A stretch of 64,000 nt of DNA from positions 1 to 64,000 of the forward strand of contig CANJVW010000003.1 in the NCBI GenBank assembly GCA_947478495.1, read 5' to 3'. The position numbers and the translations under genes were made by a program. This DNA is from Legionellales bacterium (GTDB lineage: Bacteria > Pseudomonadota > Gammaproteobacteria > DSM-16500). Positions 1 through 8,153 of the stretch are shown here, piece by piece (within the stretch, counting starts at the first letter, position 1; each line of letters starts with the position of its first letter). The notes under the pieces were generated by a model. It was not told the origin of the DNA, did not search any database, and worked only from the letters and a program-made list of their open reading frames with translations.

Positions 1-148
1 ATGAAGATGATAGGGAGGAGGAGCGTGGGCAAGATGCTCGATCTTTATCTGATGAAGATGATAGGGAGGAGGAGCGTGGGCAAGATGCTCGATCTTTATC
101 TGATGAAGATGATAGGGAGGAGGAGCGTGGGCAAGATGCTCGATCTTT
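1..148 (+). repeat. 51-bp tandem repeat, about 2.9 copies, in coding frame
   Basis: Units at 1-51, 52-102 and 103-~148 are identical until the third diverges after position 147. The period of 51 bp equals 17 codons, so copy number can change without a frameshift. The array probably continues beyond the left edge. Confidence 0.95.
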
Positions 149-1481
149 TACAGTAAAAATGAAAGAAGCTATTTGGAATATGTTTTACGACCAAGCGCTC
201 GCACAATGCGTTAAGGCAACCGGTATGGTTGCAGGTACAGCGGGCGCGACGATTGCGGGAATGGGTTTTAGAAGGCAATATTCACTAGCAAATGCGGGCG
301 ATGATGCAATGGTGAGTCGTTTATTAGGGGTGACGGATGATCTCTATAAATGTTTGTTTGATACAGCGGGTTACTGTGCATTGGGTGCAACGATTGAAAC
401 GGCTGGGGGATATTTGTTAGGAAATGCAGCAGAAGGTATTGTTGCAGCACATTTGCAGGCTAAGAAGGGTGATTTCTTAGGGGCAATTGAAGAATCAATG
501 GGTAAGTTGCTGCAATTTATTTTATTTAACCCAGAAGAAAAGCCCATGGTTGATCTGTGCCTGGCTTCGTCGGCACCCGATAGACTTGCTCAGGACGATG
601 CGGATATCAAATCTCTTTCGCGTGCCGAAGCGGATATCAAATCTCTTTCGCGTGCCGAAGCGGCTCTGCTGTTAGATGCTAAGGTCGATTTACCTCCTCA
701 GAAATTAAATAGTCAAGAGAGCGCACGTTCTCTGAGCCCTAGCGTTCAATATAGCCCATTAGAAGGTGCATTAGCACAAAAAATACAGGAGAAAAGGCAG
801 TCGGAAACGGTAGTGGATATCCTGGTGAGTGGCGTTAATTTAGCCGCACCGCTATTTTTTAAGGGAAAAGAGGTAGAGAGAGAGCCCGAAAAATCGTTTT
901 TTGAGGATCCAGGCGCTCCCATCAGGAAAGCAGCGGAAGCGCATCCTATCATTGCAGGTGTTGCTGCAACTGTCGGAACATTAACCGTGCTTGCTCCTCC
1001 GGTGACGGTTGTCGTGGGTGGTGTCGCGATGATGGGATTGGGTATCGCTGGGTATTGTTCCGAATCAGTTCGTCATGGCATGAAAACGATGGCGGCATCT
1101 GTGGTAAGCACTGCTACTGATGTTGTTCAACCGATACGGGCTGGTGTAGGGTATGTGGCGACATCGCGTGCTGCTAATGTCGCTTACTCTTTTGCTAAGA
1201 CAGTGGTGGGGGGTAAGTACTTATTGCCAGCGGTTACGGGTGTAGGCGCTATGCAATATTTCTTGTCAGGGAATATTCCAGAAGCCGCGGTTTTTGGGGC
1301 TGCCTCTGTTAATGCACTGACTGGCGGCAGAATTGGTAAACCCATTGTGCAAATGGTAAAGGGAGTGGCGAACGCACCCGGTAGGGCTTGGCGATTTTTT
1401 AGGGGAGGCACTCCTGCGGCTCCGAATGCACGGACTGAACAAGATGGTAGCTTGTCATCTCTAAAAAAGAAGCGAAGCTGA
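1..1481 (+). CDS. Repeat-bearing membrane-associated protein, 5' partial; effector candidate
   Basis: The reading frame is open to the left edge, so the ATG at 159 is internal or at best an alternative start. The first ~50 visible codons are a 17-residue acidic/charged tandem repeat beginning EDDREEERGQDARSL. A 10-residue unit (ADIKSLSRAE) is repeated perfectly around nt 601-660. A strongly hydrophobic Gly/Val/Ala-rich stretch (nt ~945-1065) could span or insert into a membrane, with weaker hydrophobic stretches to nt ~1310. The C-terminus is polar and basic (ends SLKKKRS). No catalytic motif is recognised. Repeats plus a hydrophobic core in a genome with Dot/Icm genes make a secreted effector possible, but this is inference only. 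Confidence 0.75.
   Translation, partial: EDDREEERGQDARSLSDEDDREEERGQDARSLSDEDDREEERGQDARSFTVKMKEAIWNMFYDQALAQCVKATGMVAGTAGATIAGMGFRRQYSLANAGDDAMVSRLLGVTDDLYKCLFDTAGYCALGATIETAGGYLLGNAAEGIVAAHLQAKKGDFLGAIEESMGKLLQFILFNPEEKPMVDLCLASSAPDRLAQDDADIKSLSRAEADIKSLSRAEAALLLDAKVDLPPQKLNSQESARSLSPSVQYSPLEGALAQKIQEKRQSETVVDILVSGVNLAAPLFFKGKEVEREPEKSFFEDPGAPIRKAAEAHPIIAGVAATVGTLTVLAPPVTVVVGGVAMMGLGIAGYCSESVRHGMKTMAASVVSTATDVVQPIRAGVGYVATSRAANVAYSFAKTVVGGKYLLPAVTGVGAMQYFLSGNIPEAAVFGAASVNALTGGRIGKPIVQMVKGVANAPGRAWRFFRGGTPAAPNARTEQDGSLSSLKKKRS
601..660 (+). repeat. Perfect 30-bp direct duplication inside a gene
   Basis: Positions 601-630 and 631-660 are identical and encode a repeated 10-residue unit. Perfect identity suggests a recent slippage duplication. 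Confidence 0.97.
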
Positions 1482-1554
1482 GCGTATTATGGTTTTGTGC
1501 AGCGCTGTATTCGGCTATTATGGATATTGGTAACTTCTTGCATCAAGGCTTGCA

Positions 1555-2142
1555 GTGAATTTTTTAACTGAAAAAACAATCTATCGACAGCGCCTAACCT
1601 CTCTTAAAAAAGAAAGGTTAGCGCGTGCGCTTGGATTAAAAGGCGGGACGCATCCTGTGATCGTTGATGTGACCGCGGGTTTAGGGCGAGATAGCTTTAT
1701 TTTAGCGTCCCTCGGATTTGAGGTGACATTGCTGGAGCGATCTTCCGTCATGTATCAATCGATTGTAGAGGGGATGCAACATGCGCGAAAAGAAGAAGCA
1801 TTAGCTGCAATCGTTGATCGTATGCATGTTATTCATGTTGATGCGATTATATGGTTACCCCAATTATCCGATGATGAGAAGCCCGATAAAATTTATCTAG
1901 ATCCTATGTTTCCTGAACGAAAAAAATCGGCATTACCCAAAAAAGACATGCAATTATTGCAGGATATGGTGGGAGAGGATGTGGATGCAGATACTTTATT
2001 GCAAGTAGCATTGCGTGTTGCAAAAGATCGCGTGGTGGTGAAAAGGCCGCGCTTAGCTAACAGTCTTGTATCGGATCGAACACCTTCCTTTGCATTAACA
2101 GGAAGTAGCAGTCGGTTTGATGTGTATATCACAAAGGAGTAA
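1555..2142 (+). CDS. rsmJ: 16S rRNA (guanine(1516)-N2)-methyltransferase
   Basis: RsmJ (YhiQ) methylates G1516 of 16S rRNA using S-adenosylmethionine. The SAM-binding motif DVTAGLGRDSF lies near residues 38-48, followed by the family motif YLDPMFPER and the KSALPKKDMQLL segment. The start is a GTG at 1555; the protein is 195 aa, about 50 residues shorter at the N-terminus than the enterobacterial enzyme, but the whole methyltransferase core is present. It stands alone between the repeat protein and folA. Confidence 0.88.
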   Translation: MNFLTEKTIYRQRLTSLKKERLARALGLKGGTHPVIVDVTAGLGRDSFILASLGFEVTLLERSSVMYQSIVEGMQHARKEEALAAIVDRMHVIHVDAIIWLPQLSDDEKPDKIYLDPMFPERKKSALPKKDMQLLQDMVGEDVDADTLLQVALRVAKDRVVVKRPRLANSLVSDRTPSFALTGSSSRFDVYITKE

Positions 2143-2143
2143 C

Positions 2144-2321
2144 ATACCCACTATACCTCAAGATGCGAGATTTTAACCGGCAGATTGCAAGAGATTAAAG
2201 CGATCTGATTGAGAAAATCCGCAGGAATAGTGATTCTATTTCGAGGTTTTTCGATTGAAGAGCGCTTTAAGGTCGCTGTAAGCTGTCGGTTAAAAACTGC
2301 ATTTTGGGGTATGGTGGGTAT
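2144..2321. repeat. Large imperfect inverted repeat before folA
   Basis: The gap between rsmJ and folA reads as one imperfect palindrome. It opens ATACCCACTATACC and closes with its near-complement GGTATGGTGGGTAT; arms of about 58 nt keep TTTTAACCG and TTAAAGCG in register. The right arm runs into the folA start. It looks like a small palindromic mobile or REP-like element and could fold as a long hairpin. Confidence 0.75.
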
Positions 2322-2813
2322 ATGATGCGTCTTTCCGCTATTTTTGCCTTATCGGATAATCGCGTCATTGGTCGCGACAATCAATTGCCCTGGCATTTGC
2401 CCGCCGATTTGGCACATTTTAAAAAAATCACATTGAGTCACCCCATTGTGATGGGCCGCAAAACCCATGAATCTATTGGTCGTCCATTGCCCGGCCGACA
2501 AAATATTGTCGTGACCCGCGATCTTAAATATGAAGCACCCGGATGTATTGTGGTTCATACGATACAATCCGCCTTGTTTATTGCTGAAGAAGCGGAGGAA
2601 TTATTTATCATTGGGGGTGAAGAGCTCTATCGCGCCTTATTGCCTCAAACGCAACGTTTGTATGTCACCGAGGTGCATGCGCAGATTGAAGGCGATGCCT
2701 ATTTTCCAGAGATCAATCCTAAGGATTGGAGCGAGGTTGAGCGAGAAGACCACCCCGCAGATGCCGATCATATTCACCCTTATAGTTTTCGGGTTCTTGA
2801 TAGAAAACCTTGA
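2322..2813 (+). CDS. folA: Dihydrofolate reductase
   Basis: FolA reduces dihydrofolate to tetrahydrofolate with NADPH. Family signatures are in order: IGRDNQLPWHLPADL near residues 16-30 (the catalytic acidic residue is the D of PADL), VMGRKTHESIG (~42-52), VVTRD, and FIIGGEELY. Length (163 aa from 2322) is typical. Two adjacent ATGs (2322, 2325) are possible starts; both lie at the edge of an upstream palindrome, which may affect expression. Confidence 0.95.
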   Translation: MMRLSAIFALSDNRVIGRDNQLPWHLPADLAHFKKITLSHPIVMGRKTHESIGRPLPGRQNIVVTRDLKYEAPGCIVVHTIQSALFIAEEAEELFIIGGEELYRALLPQTQRLYVTEVHAQIEGDAYFPEINPKDWSEVEREDHPADADHIHPYSFRVLDRKP

Positions 2814-2847
2814 GTCGTGTGGATCATTGTGATAAAAAGATGGCCCT

Positions 2848-3501
2848 ATGATAAATATATCTCAACATTTCATCGATTTTCTCCTCCACTTAGATGCACA
2901 TCTGATTGCGTTTGTCTCAGCCTATGGAAAATGGACGTATGCGCTACTATTTACCATCATTTTTTGTGAAACAGGCATTATTCTGACAGCGATTTTGCCA
3001 GGGGATTCTCTGTTATTTGCAGCAGGCGCTTTGACGTCAAGCAGTAATGGAGCGCTGAATGTGCACATCTTGTTTGCGTTACTGGTGGTGGGATCTGTCT
3101 TGGGAAATGGTTTAAATTATTATATTGGACAATGGTTGGGGTCGAAGATAATGGCGTCAACGAGTGTCTGGCGGTTTGCCCAGCCTCACATTAACCGCGC
3201 TCACGCATTTTATGCGCGATATGGTGCCAAAACAATTCTTATAGCGCGTTTTATACCGATGGTTCGTACATTCGCGCCTTTTGTGGCGGGTATTGCGTAT
3301 ATGCCCTACCGTGCATTTATGGGATATAGCGTGGTAGGTGCTTTTTTGTGGATCGGGATATTGATCTATGGAGGTCATTTATTCGGACATATTGCGATTG
3401 TGAAGCAACACTTTTCGTTCGTGGTGATTGGTATTATCGTGATTTCTATTGTACCCGCTATTTTGACTTTCTTACGCGAAAAGTATCGAACAGTATCGTA
3501 A
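2848..3501 (+). CDS. DedA-family inner membrane protein
   Basis: A 217-aa integral membrane protein with the DedA/VTT pattern: an early ETGIILTAILPGDSLLFAAG segment, a central GNGLNYYIGQWLG helix, and the conserved RFIPMVRTFAPFVAG motif near residues 133-147, followed by further hydrophobic helices. DedA proteins act in envelope maintenance and lipid-carrier flipping. The substrate cannot be told from the sequence. Confidence 0.9.
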   Translation: MINISQHFIDFLLHLDAHLIAFVSAYGKWTYALLFTIIFCETGIILTAILPGDSLLFAAGALTSSSNGALNVHILFALLVVGSVLGNGLNYYIGQWLGSKIMASTSVWRFAQPHINRAHAFYARYGAKTILIARFIPMVRTFAPFVAGIAYMPYRAFMGYSVVGAFLWIGILIYGGHLFGHIAIVKQHFSFVVIGIIVISIVPAILTFLREKYRTVS

Positions 3502-3603
3502 TTGCTTATAATGCGTCACTAACTTCTTCTAACTAGACAAGACGTCTCTCTTCATGCAAAATGGGGCTCTGTGTTTGTTCTTCCAAAATTAAGGAAATAA
3601 TAT

Positions 3604-4053
3604 ATGGATTTACGTAAAGTTCGTAAGTTAATTGAATTGATCAAAGAAACCGGCATTGCAGAAATTGAAATTCATGAAGGGGAAGAGTCAGTTCGCATTA
3701 GTCGCGAAACGAGTCGTGTAGCACCGGTCTCCCATGCGCCGACCGTGACACATGTCATGGCTGAGGCAGCACCCGCGATCACTCAATCTCCCGTCGCACT
3801 TCCGGCAGCTGTCTCGACTGGACATACCGTCAAAGCACCCATGGTGGGCACTATTTATCTTTCTCCATCACCCGATGCTAAAATATTTGTTGATGTGGGC
3901 CAAACAGTCCAAGTGGGCGACACGCTGTGCTTAATTGAAGCCATGAAAATGTTTAATCAAATTGAATCAGATAAAGCCGGTGTTGTGACGGCGGTACTGG
4001 TTAAAACAGGGGTTCCTGTTGAATTTAATCAACCATTATTTGTTATTGAGTAG
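3604..4053 (+). CDS. accB: Biotin carboxyl carrier protein of acetyl-CoA carboxylase
   Basis: AccB carries biotin between biotin carboxylase and carboxyltransferase in fatty-acid synthesis. The N-terminal domain is typical, followed by an Ala/Pro/Val-rich linker and the C-terminal biotinyl domain with [12 protein letters not shown], whose MKM lysine (~residue 117) receives biotin. Length is 149 aa. A good ribosome site (AAGGA) precedes the ATG. accC, its usual operon partner, does not follow: the next gene is pyrC on the opposite strand, and no accC lies in the window. Confidence 0.95.
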   Translation: MDLRKVRKLIELIKETGIAEIEIHEGEESVRISRETSRVAPVSHAPTVTHVMAEAAPAITQSPVALPAAVSTGHTVKAPMVGTIYLSPSPDAKIFVDVGQTVQVGDTLCLIEAMKMFNQIESDKAGVVTAVLVKTGVPVEFNQPLFVIE

Positions 4054-4073
4054 CATCTATTTGTTCTGGTGGG

Positions 4074-4108
4074 TGGTGGGCACGCAAACGGCGCTTTGCC
4101 CACCCTAC
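4074..4108. repeat. Single arm of the GTAGGGTGGGC palindromic element
   Basis: These 35 bases match the right arm of the palindrome inside the mevalonate kinase gene (48726-48760) with one mismatch. Only one arm is clear here. It lies between the convergent 3' ends of accB and pyrC, so it may be a solo or decayed copy. Confidence 0.85.
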
Positions 4109-4112
4109 CTAA

Positions 4113-5333
4113 CTACGCAATGTTGTAGCACTGCCCACCCAAAATCGTGTACACCGGGCAACCGCGCAGCACGCGCCCGGCGTAGGGCGACCAACCGCAT
4201 TTTGTTTTTAGATTCGCATCAGTGACACGATATATCTTATTGAGATCCACTAAGACGATATCATTGTTATCTGACATACGAAAAATCTCTCGCGCACGTT
4301 TTGATGTGAGCGAAATGATTTCTTCGAGCGTCAATAAGCCTTTTGAATGCGCATCCAACAATAAAGGCAATGTGGTTTCAATGCCTGGCACCCCCGAAGG
4401 GCAGGCACCATAAGGCTGATCTTTTTCAGCGAGCGTATGAGGCGCGTGATCGGAGCCAATGGTATCGATAATCCCTTGGCGAATGGCTTTAAATAACGCG
4501 GCCTGATGCTCAGGTGTGCGGAGCGGTGGGTTGACAACCGCTTTGCCTTTGAGTACTTCATAGCTTGTCGTGTCTAAAAATAAATGATGCGGTGTGGTTT
4601 CCGCATAGACCGGCAGTCCGGCTTGTTTTGCAGCATCGATCAATGCAATTTCTTCTCGACTGGAAACATGCAGAATATAAAGGCGCGTACGATATTTTTT
4701 TGTTAGCGCAATGGCTTTTTGGATGGCTGCACATGCGACAGGAATGCTTCTGATTTCGGAGTGAACAGCATAATCTTTTCGATCGGCAAATTCTTTTTTG
4801 CGCGCATGCATCATTTCTTCGTCTTCCGCATGAACCGCGACAAGTAAATCGTTTTCTGCAGCAAGTCGAAATACTTTGTCTAAGCTTTCATCGTCATCGA
4901 TCACTAAGTTGCCCGTGCTACATCCCATAAAGACTTTAATGCCCACGATTTCATCTTTGACGTTCGCTATCTCATCTAAATGATTTTTGTCAGCACCAAA
5001 GAAAAGTTGGTAGTGTAGTGGAATATTGACTTCTTTCAGTTGCGCGTTAATCAACGCTTTTTTATCATGTAATAGTTGTTTGGTGATGGTGGGCGGTATG
5101 GTGTTCGGCATATCGAATACCGTCGTATATCCACCGCGAATAGCAGCCAGCGCTGCCGTTCGCCAATTTTCTTTGTGCTCTAAGCCCGGCGTGCGAAAAT
5201 GAACGTGGGGATCAATGAGAGCAGGCAAGAGTGTTAGGCCGGTGTCAGGCTGAATAATATCCTCTTGATTGACGGACAAAGGCAGTTCAATGACCGTACC
5301 GTGAATATCGCGAATAGATTGTCGCGTGATCAT
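4113..5333 (-). CDS. pyrC: Dihydroorotase
   Basis: Cyclises carbamoyl aspartate to dihydroorotate in pyrimidine synthesis. It is the long (406 aa) amidohydrolase type. The metal-binding DPHVHFRTPG motif is near residue 42, later histidines lie in AVHAEDEE and ILHVSS, and the conserved GSDHAPHT motif is near residue 293. It overlaps pyrI by 4 bases (ATGA), making a pyrB-pyrI-pyrC operon. The C-terminal codons run close to a palindromic repeat arm. Confidence 0.93.
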   Translation of the reverse strand: MITRQSIRDIHGTVIELPLSVNQEDIIQPDTGLTLLPALIDPHVHFRTPGLEHKENWRTAALAAIRGGYTTVFDMPNTIPPTITKQLLHDKKALINAQLKEVNIPLHYQLFFGADKNHLDEIANVKDEIVGIKVFMGCSTGNLVIDDDESLDKVFRLAAENDLLVAVHAEDEEMMHARKKEFADRKDYAVHSEIRSIPVACAAIQKAIALTKKYRTRLYILHVSSREEIALIDAAKQAGLPVYAETTPHHLFLDTTSYEVLKGKAVVNPPLRTPEHQAALFKAIRQGIIDTIGSDHAPHTLAEKDQPYGACPSGVPGIETTLPLLLDAHSKGLLTLEEIISLTSKRAREIFRMSDNNDIVLVDLNKIYRVTDANLKTKCGWSPYAGRVLRGCPVYTILGGQCYNIA

Positions 5334-5794
5334 CCGAGTTGCACCTTTACTTGATCACGATCAAACGTTTTTTCACAGTAATGGCAGGTTAGTTTCATGT
5401 GCTTACCCTGTTCTTTAATGTGGAAATGGCTCGCAATGGGTTCGCCATGAGTGATGCATGTGCTATTGGGACAAAGAAAGACACGCAAGATAGCATTCGG
5501 TAAATGTGTTTCTATTTTTTTAACGACTTCAAATGCTTCAATAAGGTTGATGGTTGCCTCTGGTGAAAAAATCATGACTTCATTGGCTTCATCGGCTGTG
5601 AGGGCACGATTTTCAATCTTCAATAAATCTTTTAAGCCGCGTCGCTGGCTGGGTAAGTTGAGCCCCATCGTGACTTTATTTTTATCTTCAATGACGCGTA
5701 GTAAATGCATCAAGCGATGTGCTTGCCCGGGTCGAATGTGATCAATGACGGTGCCATTTTTAATCGCGGCAACAGGTAGTGTTTTATCAATCAT
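5330..5794 (-). CDS. pyrI: Aspartate carbamoyltransferase regulatory chain
   Basis: PyrI binds nucleotide effectors and holds the ATCase holoenzyme together. The 154-aa length is typical. An N-terminal nucleotide-binding domain precedes a C-terminal four-cysteine zinc site, CPNSTC and CHYC. It sits between pyrB and pyrC with 4-base overlaps on both sides. A regulatory chain implies allosteric control of this ATCase. Confidence 0.95.
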   Translation of the reverse strand: MIDKTLPVAAIKNGTVIDHIRPGQAHRLMHLLRVIEDKNKVTMGLNLPSQRRGLKDLLKIENRALTADEANEVMIFSPEATINLIEAFEVVKKIETHLPNAILRVFLCPNSTCITHGEPIASHFHIKEQGKHMKLTCHYCEKTFDRDQVKVQLG

Positions 5795-6720
5795 AGAGGT
5801 GCCTCTGTCAGTAGTAACGCGAGTAAGGCTTGTCGAACCGGCACGCCATTGCCGGCCTGAGCGAAATAGTAAGAGTAAGGACTATTGTCGACGCTCACAT
5901 CAATTTCATGAATGCGAGGTAGAGGACACAGAATTTTTAAGTTGGATTTTATTTTAAGGTTGGCCAATAGTGCGGGTGTCACAGAGTATTCGTTTTTGAG
6001 AGATAAGGCGCTATTGTCTGAGAAGCGTTCTTGTTGAATGCGTGTGATATATAAGATATCAATTTTAGGCAATACTTCTTCGAGTGATCGATGAAATGAA
6101 AAGCGTACGCCTTGTTTTTTTAGCGTGTCGCACAGTGGTTCAGGGAGTGTTAATGCTTCGGGCGACACCAAATAGAGGCGTATATTAAAGAAAGAGCAGG
6201 CTTGTACCAGCGAATGGATGGCTCGCGCATGCTTTAGATCGCCGACGAGAGCGATGTGCAGTCCATCTAATCGTTCTTGGCATTCTTGTATGGTAAATAA
6301 ATCGATGAGCGCTTGTGTGGGATGTTGGTTGGCGCCATCCCCTGCATTGATCACAGGTTTGTCAGATAAGTCGGCTGTTAAGCGAGCCGCTCCTTCGCGC
6401 GGGTGGCGAATAACAATGGAATCAGCGTATTCGGAGATAACACGCATAGTGTCATGAAGCGTTTCACCTTTTTTGGTCGATAATCCATCATCACTGCTAA
6501 ACCCGATGACTTGTCCGCCGAGACGCAGCGTCGCTGATTCAAACGAGAGGCGCGTTCTCGTTGAGGGCTCAAAAAAACAATGCGCTATGATTTTTCCTTG
6601 GAGCAAATGGGGCTTTGGGTTTTCTTTTAAGTGTTTAGCGGTATTAAGAATGAGCTGAATATGATGCAGAGAGAGCTCGTGAATAGATAAAATATCTTTT
6701 TGGTATAATGGGTTTTCCAT
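5791..6720 (-). CDS. pyrB: Aspartate carbamoyltransferase catalytic chain
   Basis: Joins carbamoyl phosphate and aspartate, the committed step of pyrimidine synthesis. The carbamoyl-phosphate loop FFEPSTRTRLSFE is near residues 50-62, with HPTQALIDLFT (~132) and CPLPR near the C-terminus. Length is 309 aa. It is the first gene of the minus-strand pyrBIC operon and diverges from pyrE. Confidence 0.96.
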   Translation of the reverse strand: MENPLYQKDILSIHELSLHHIQLILNTAKHLKENPKPHLLQGKIIAHCFFEPSTRTRLSFESATLRLGGQVIGFSSDDGLSTKKGETLHDTMRVISEYADSIVIRHPREGAARLTADLSDKPVINAGDGANQHPTQALIDLFTIQECQERLDGLHIALVGDLKHARAIHSLVQACSFFNIRLYLVSPEALTLPEPLCDTLKKQGVRFSFHRSLEEVLPKIDILYITRIQQERFSDNSALSLKNEYSVTPALLANLKIKSNLKILCPLPRIHEIDVSVDNSPYSYYFAQAGNGVPVRQALLALLLTEAPL

Positions 6721-6795
6721 TAAAATGCATCCTCTTATCGTCTTGCTTAGTTCAGCGTATTATGTTGGAATTGTGTCACGAAGAATAGGCCTAAT
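6721..6795. promoter_or_regulatory. Divergent promoter region between pyrB and pyrE
   Basis: Only 75 bp separate the two start codons, so both pyrimidine operons must share this control region. I see no clear pyrBI-type attenuator (no leader peptide with hairpin and U run). No operator is assigned. Confidence 0.5.
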
Positions 6796-7386
6796 ATGAA
6801 TAATACTTCACTTATTTTATCACTCTACCGCATAGGCGCCGTTAAGTTCGGCGAATTTACGTTAAAAAGCGGTCAAAAGTCCTCTATTTATCTCGATCTT
6901 CGTCAAATTGTCTCTTTTCCCGATGTGTTACGTGCGGTCGCTGATGCTATTTGGCAACGATTGGGCGCTGCCTCGATTGATTTATTGTGCGGTGTGCCTT
7001 ATACCGCCCTACCTGTTGCGACCTGTCTTTCATTAAAACATAACGTGCCCATGGTGATGCGTCGCAAAGAAGTGAAAGACTATGGTACGAAGCAGCGCAT
7101 TGAGGGCACTTTTAAAGCAGGACAATTCTGTGCCGTCATTGAGGATATTATTACAACGGGCGGCAGCGTGATTGAGACCGCAACCGATTTAGAGGTAGCC
7201 GGATTGGTGGTGCGCGATGTAGGTGTCTTGATTAATCGCGAACAGGGGGGTGAGGCTAACTTACAAGCCCACGGCTTTACTGTTCATGCGGCGCTCACAC
7301 TGAAACAAGTGTTACATACCTTATTAGCAGAAGATTGTTTGCCCGAAGCAGAGCGACTCATTGTGCGTCAATTGCTCCATGACTAA
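6796..7386 (+). CDS. pyrE: Orotate phosphoribosyltransferase, eukaryotic UMP-synthase-like
   Basis: Converts orotate and PRPP to OMP. The PRPP loop VIEDIITTGGS lies near residues 114-124. The protein resembles the N-terminal half of animal UMP synthase: KFGEFTLKSG, CGVPYTALP, RRKEVKDYGTK and REQGG all have close counterparts there, as recalled from the human protein. It is followed by pyrF with an 8-base overlap, the same order as the two domains of UMP synthase. Confidence 0.93.
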   Translation: MNNTSLILSLYRIGAVKFGEFTLKSGQKSSIYLDLRQIVSFPDVLRAVADAIWQRLGAASIDLLCGVPYTALPVATCLSLKHNVPMVMRRKEVKDYGTKQRIEGTFKAGQFCAVIEDIITTGGSVIETATDLEVAGLVVRDVGVLINREQGGEANLQAHGFTVHAALTLKQVLHTLLAEDCLPEAERLIVRQLLHD

Positions 7387-8152
7387 ATCATTAACCTATC
7401 TTGAGCGTGCTGCTCTTTGTGAACATCCGCTCGCCCGCCGACTGTTTGCATCGATGGATCAGAAAAAAAGTAATTTAAGTGTATCAGCTGATGTGACACG
7501 CTCTGATGAGCTGCTGCATTTGGCCGAAACCATCGGTCCTGAGATGGTAGTATTAAAAACCCATGTGGATATCTTGACTGACTTTACGGTTGGATTCACT
7601 GAAACCTTACAAAAAATTGCCAAGCACCATCAATTTTTAATTTTTGAAGATCGTAAGTTTGCGGATATTGGTAATACCGTGAAGCACCAATATCAAGATG
7701 GGATGTATCATATTGCGGATTGGGCGGATATGGTCAATGCGCATAGCTTGCCAGGTTCGGGCATTGTATCAGGCCTCATGGAAGTCGGTTTAAAAAAACA
7801 AAGAGGATTATTGTTGCTAGCTGAAATGAGTTCCGCCGGTAATTTAATCACGTCTGATTATACGAAAGCCACTCTCGCCATGGCGGAACAATTTCCTGAG
7901 TTTGTCTTAGGATTTATTTCACAGAAAAAATTATCCGATGATCCTCGATGGATGTATATGACGCCCGGTGTGCAGCTCGCAGCAGGAAAAGATGCGCTGG
8001 GTCAGCAATACGTGACACCGCTCAGCGCAATCCGTGATCATCAAACGGATATCATTATTGTAGGGCGCGGTATTTTGCAGGCAGCGGATCCGCTCAGTGA
8101 GGCAAAAAAATATCGAGAGGCAGGGTGGGCGGCTTACATGGCTCGCTTATAA
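7379..8152 (+). CDS. pyrF: Orotidine 5'-phosphate decarboxylase, eukaryotic UMP-synthase-like
   Basis: Decarboxylates OMP to UMP. Catalytic motifs are LKTHVDILTDF (~residues 58-68) and FEDRKFADIGNT (~88-99), then VNAHSLPGSG, LLAEMSSAG, TPGVQL and VGRGI. This is the eukaryotic class, about 257 aa, rather than the shorter usual gammaproteobacterial PyrF. The start is the ATG at 7379, overlapping the pyrE stop. An N-terminal stretch resembles the inter-domain region of animal UMP synthase, so the pair looks like a split or unfused bifunctional enzyme. Confidence 0.94.
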   Translation: MTKSLTYLERAALCEHPLARRLFASMDQKKSNLSVSADVTRSDELLHLAETIGPEMVVLKTHVDILTDFTVGFTETLQKIAKHHQFLIFEDRKFADIGNTVKHQYQDGMYHIADWADMVNAHSLPGSGIVSGLMEVGLKKQRGLLLLAEMSSAGNLITSDYTKATLAMAEQFPEFVLGFISQKKLSDDPRWMYMTPGVQLAAGKDALGQQYVTPLSAIRDHQTDIIIVGRGILQAADPLSEAKKYREAGWAAYMARL

Positions 8153-8153
8153 C

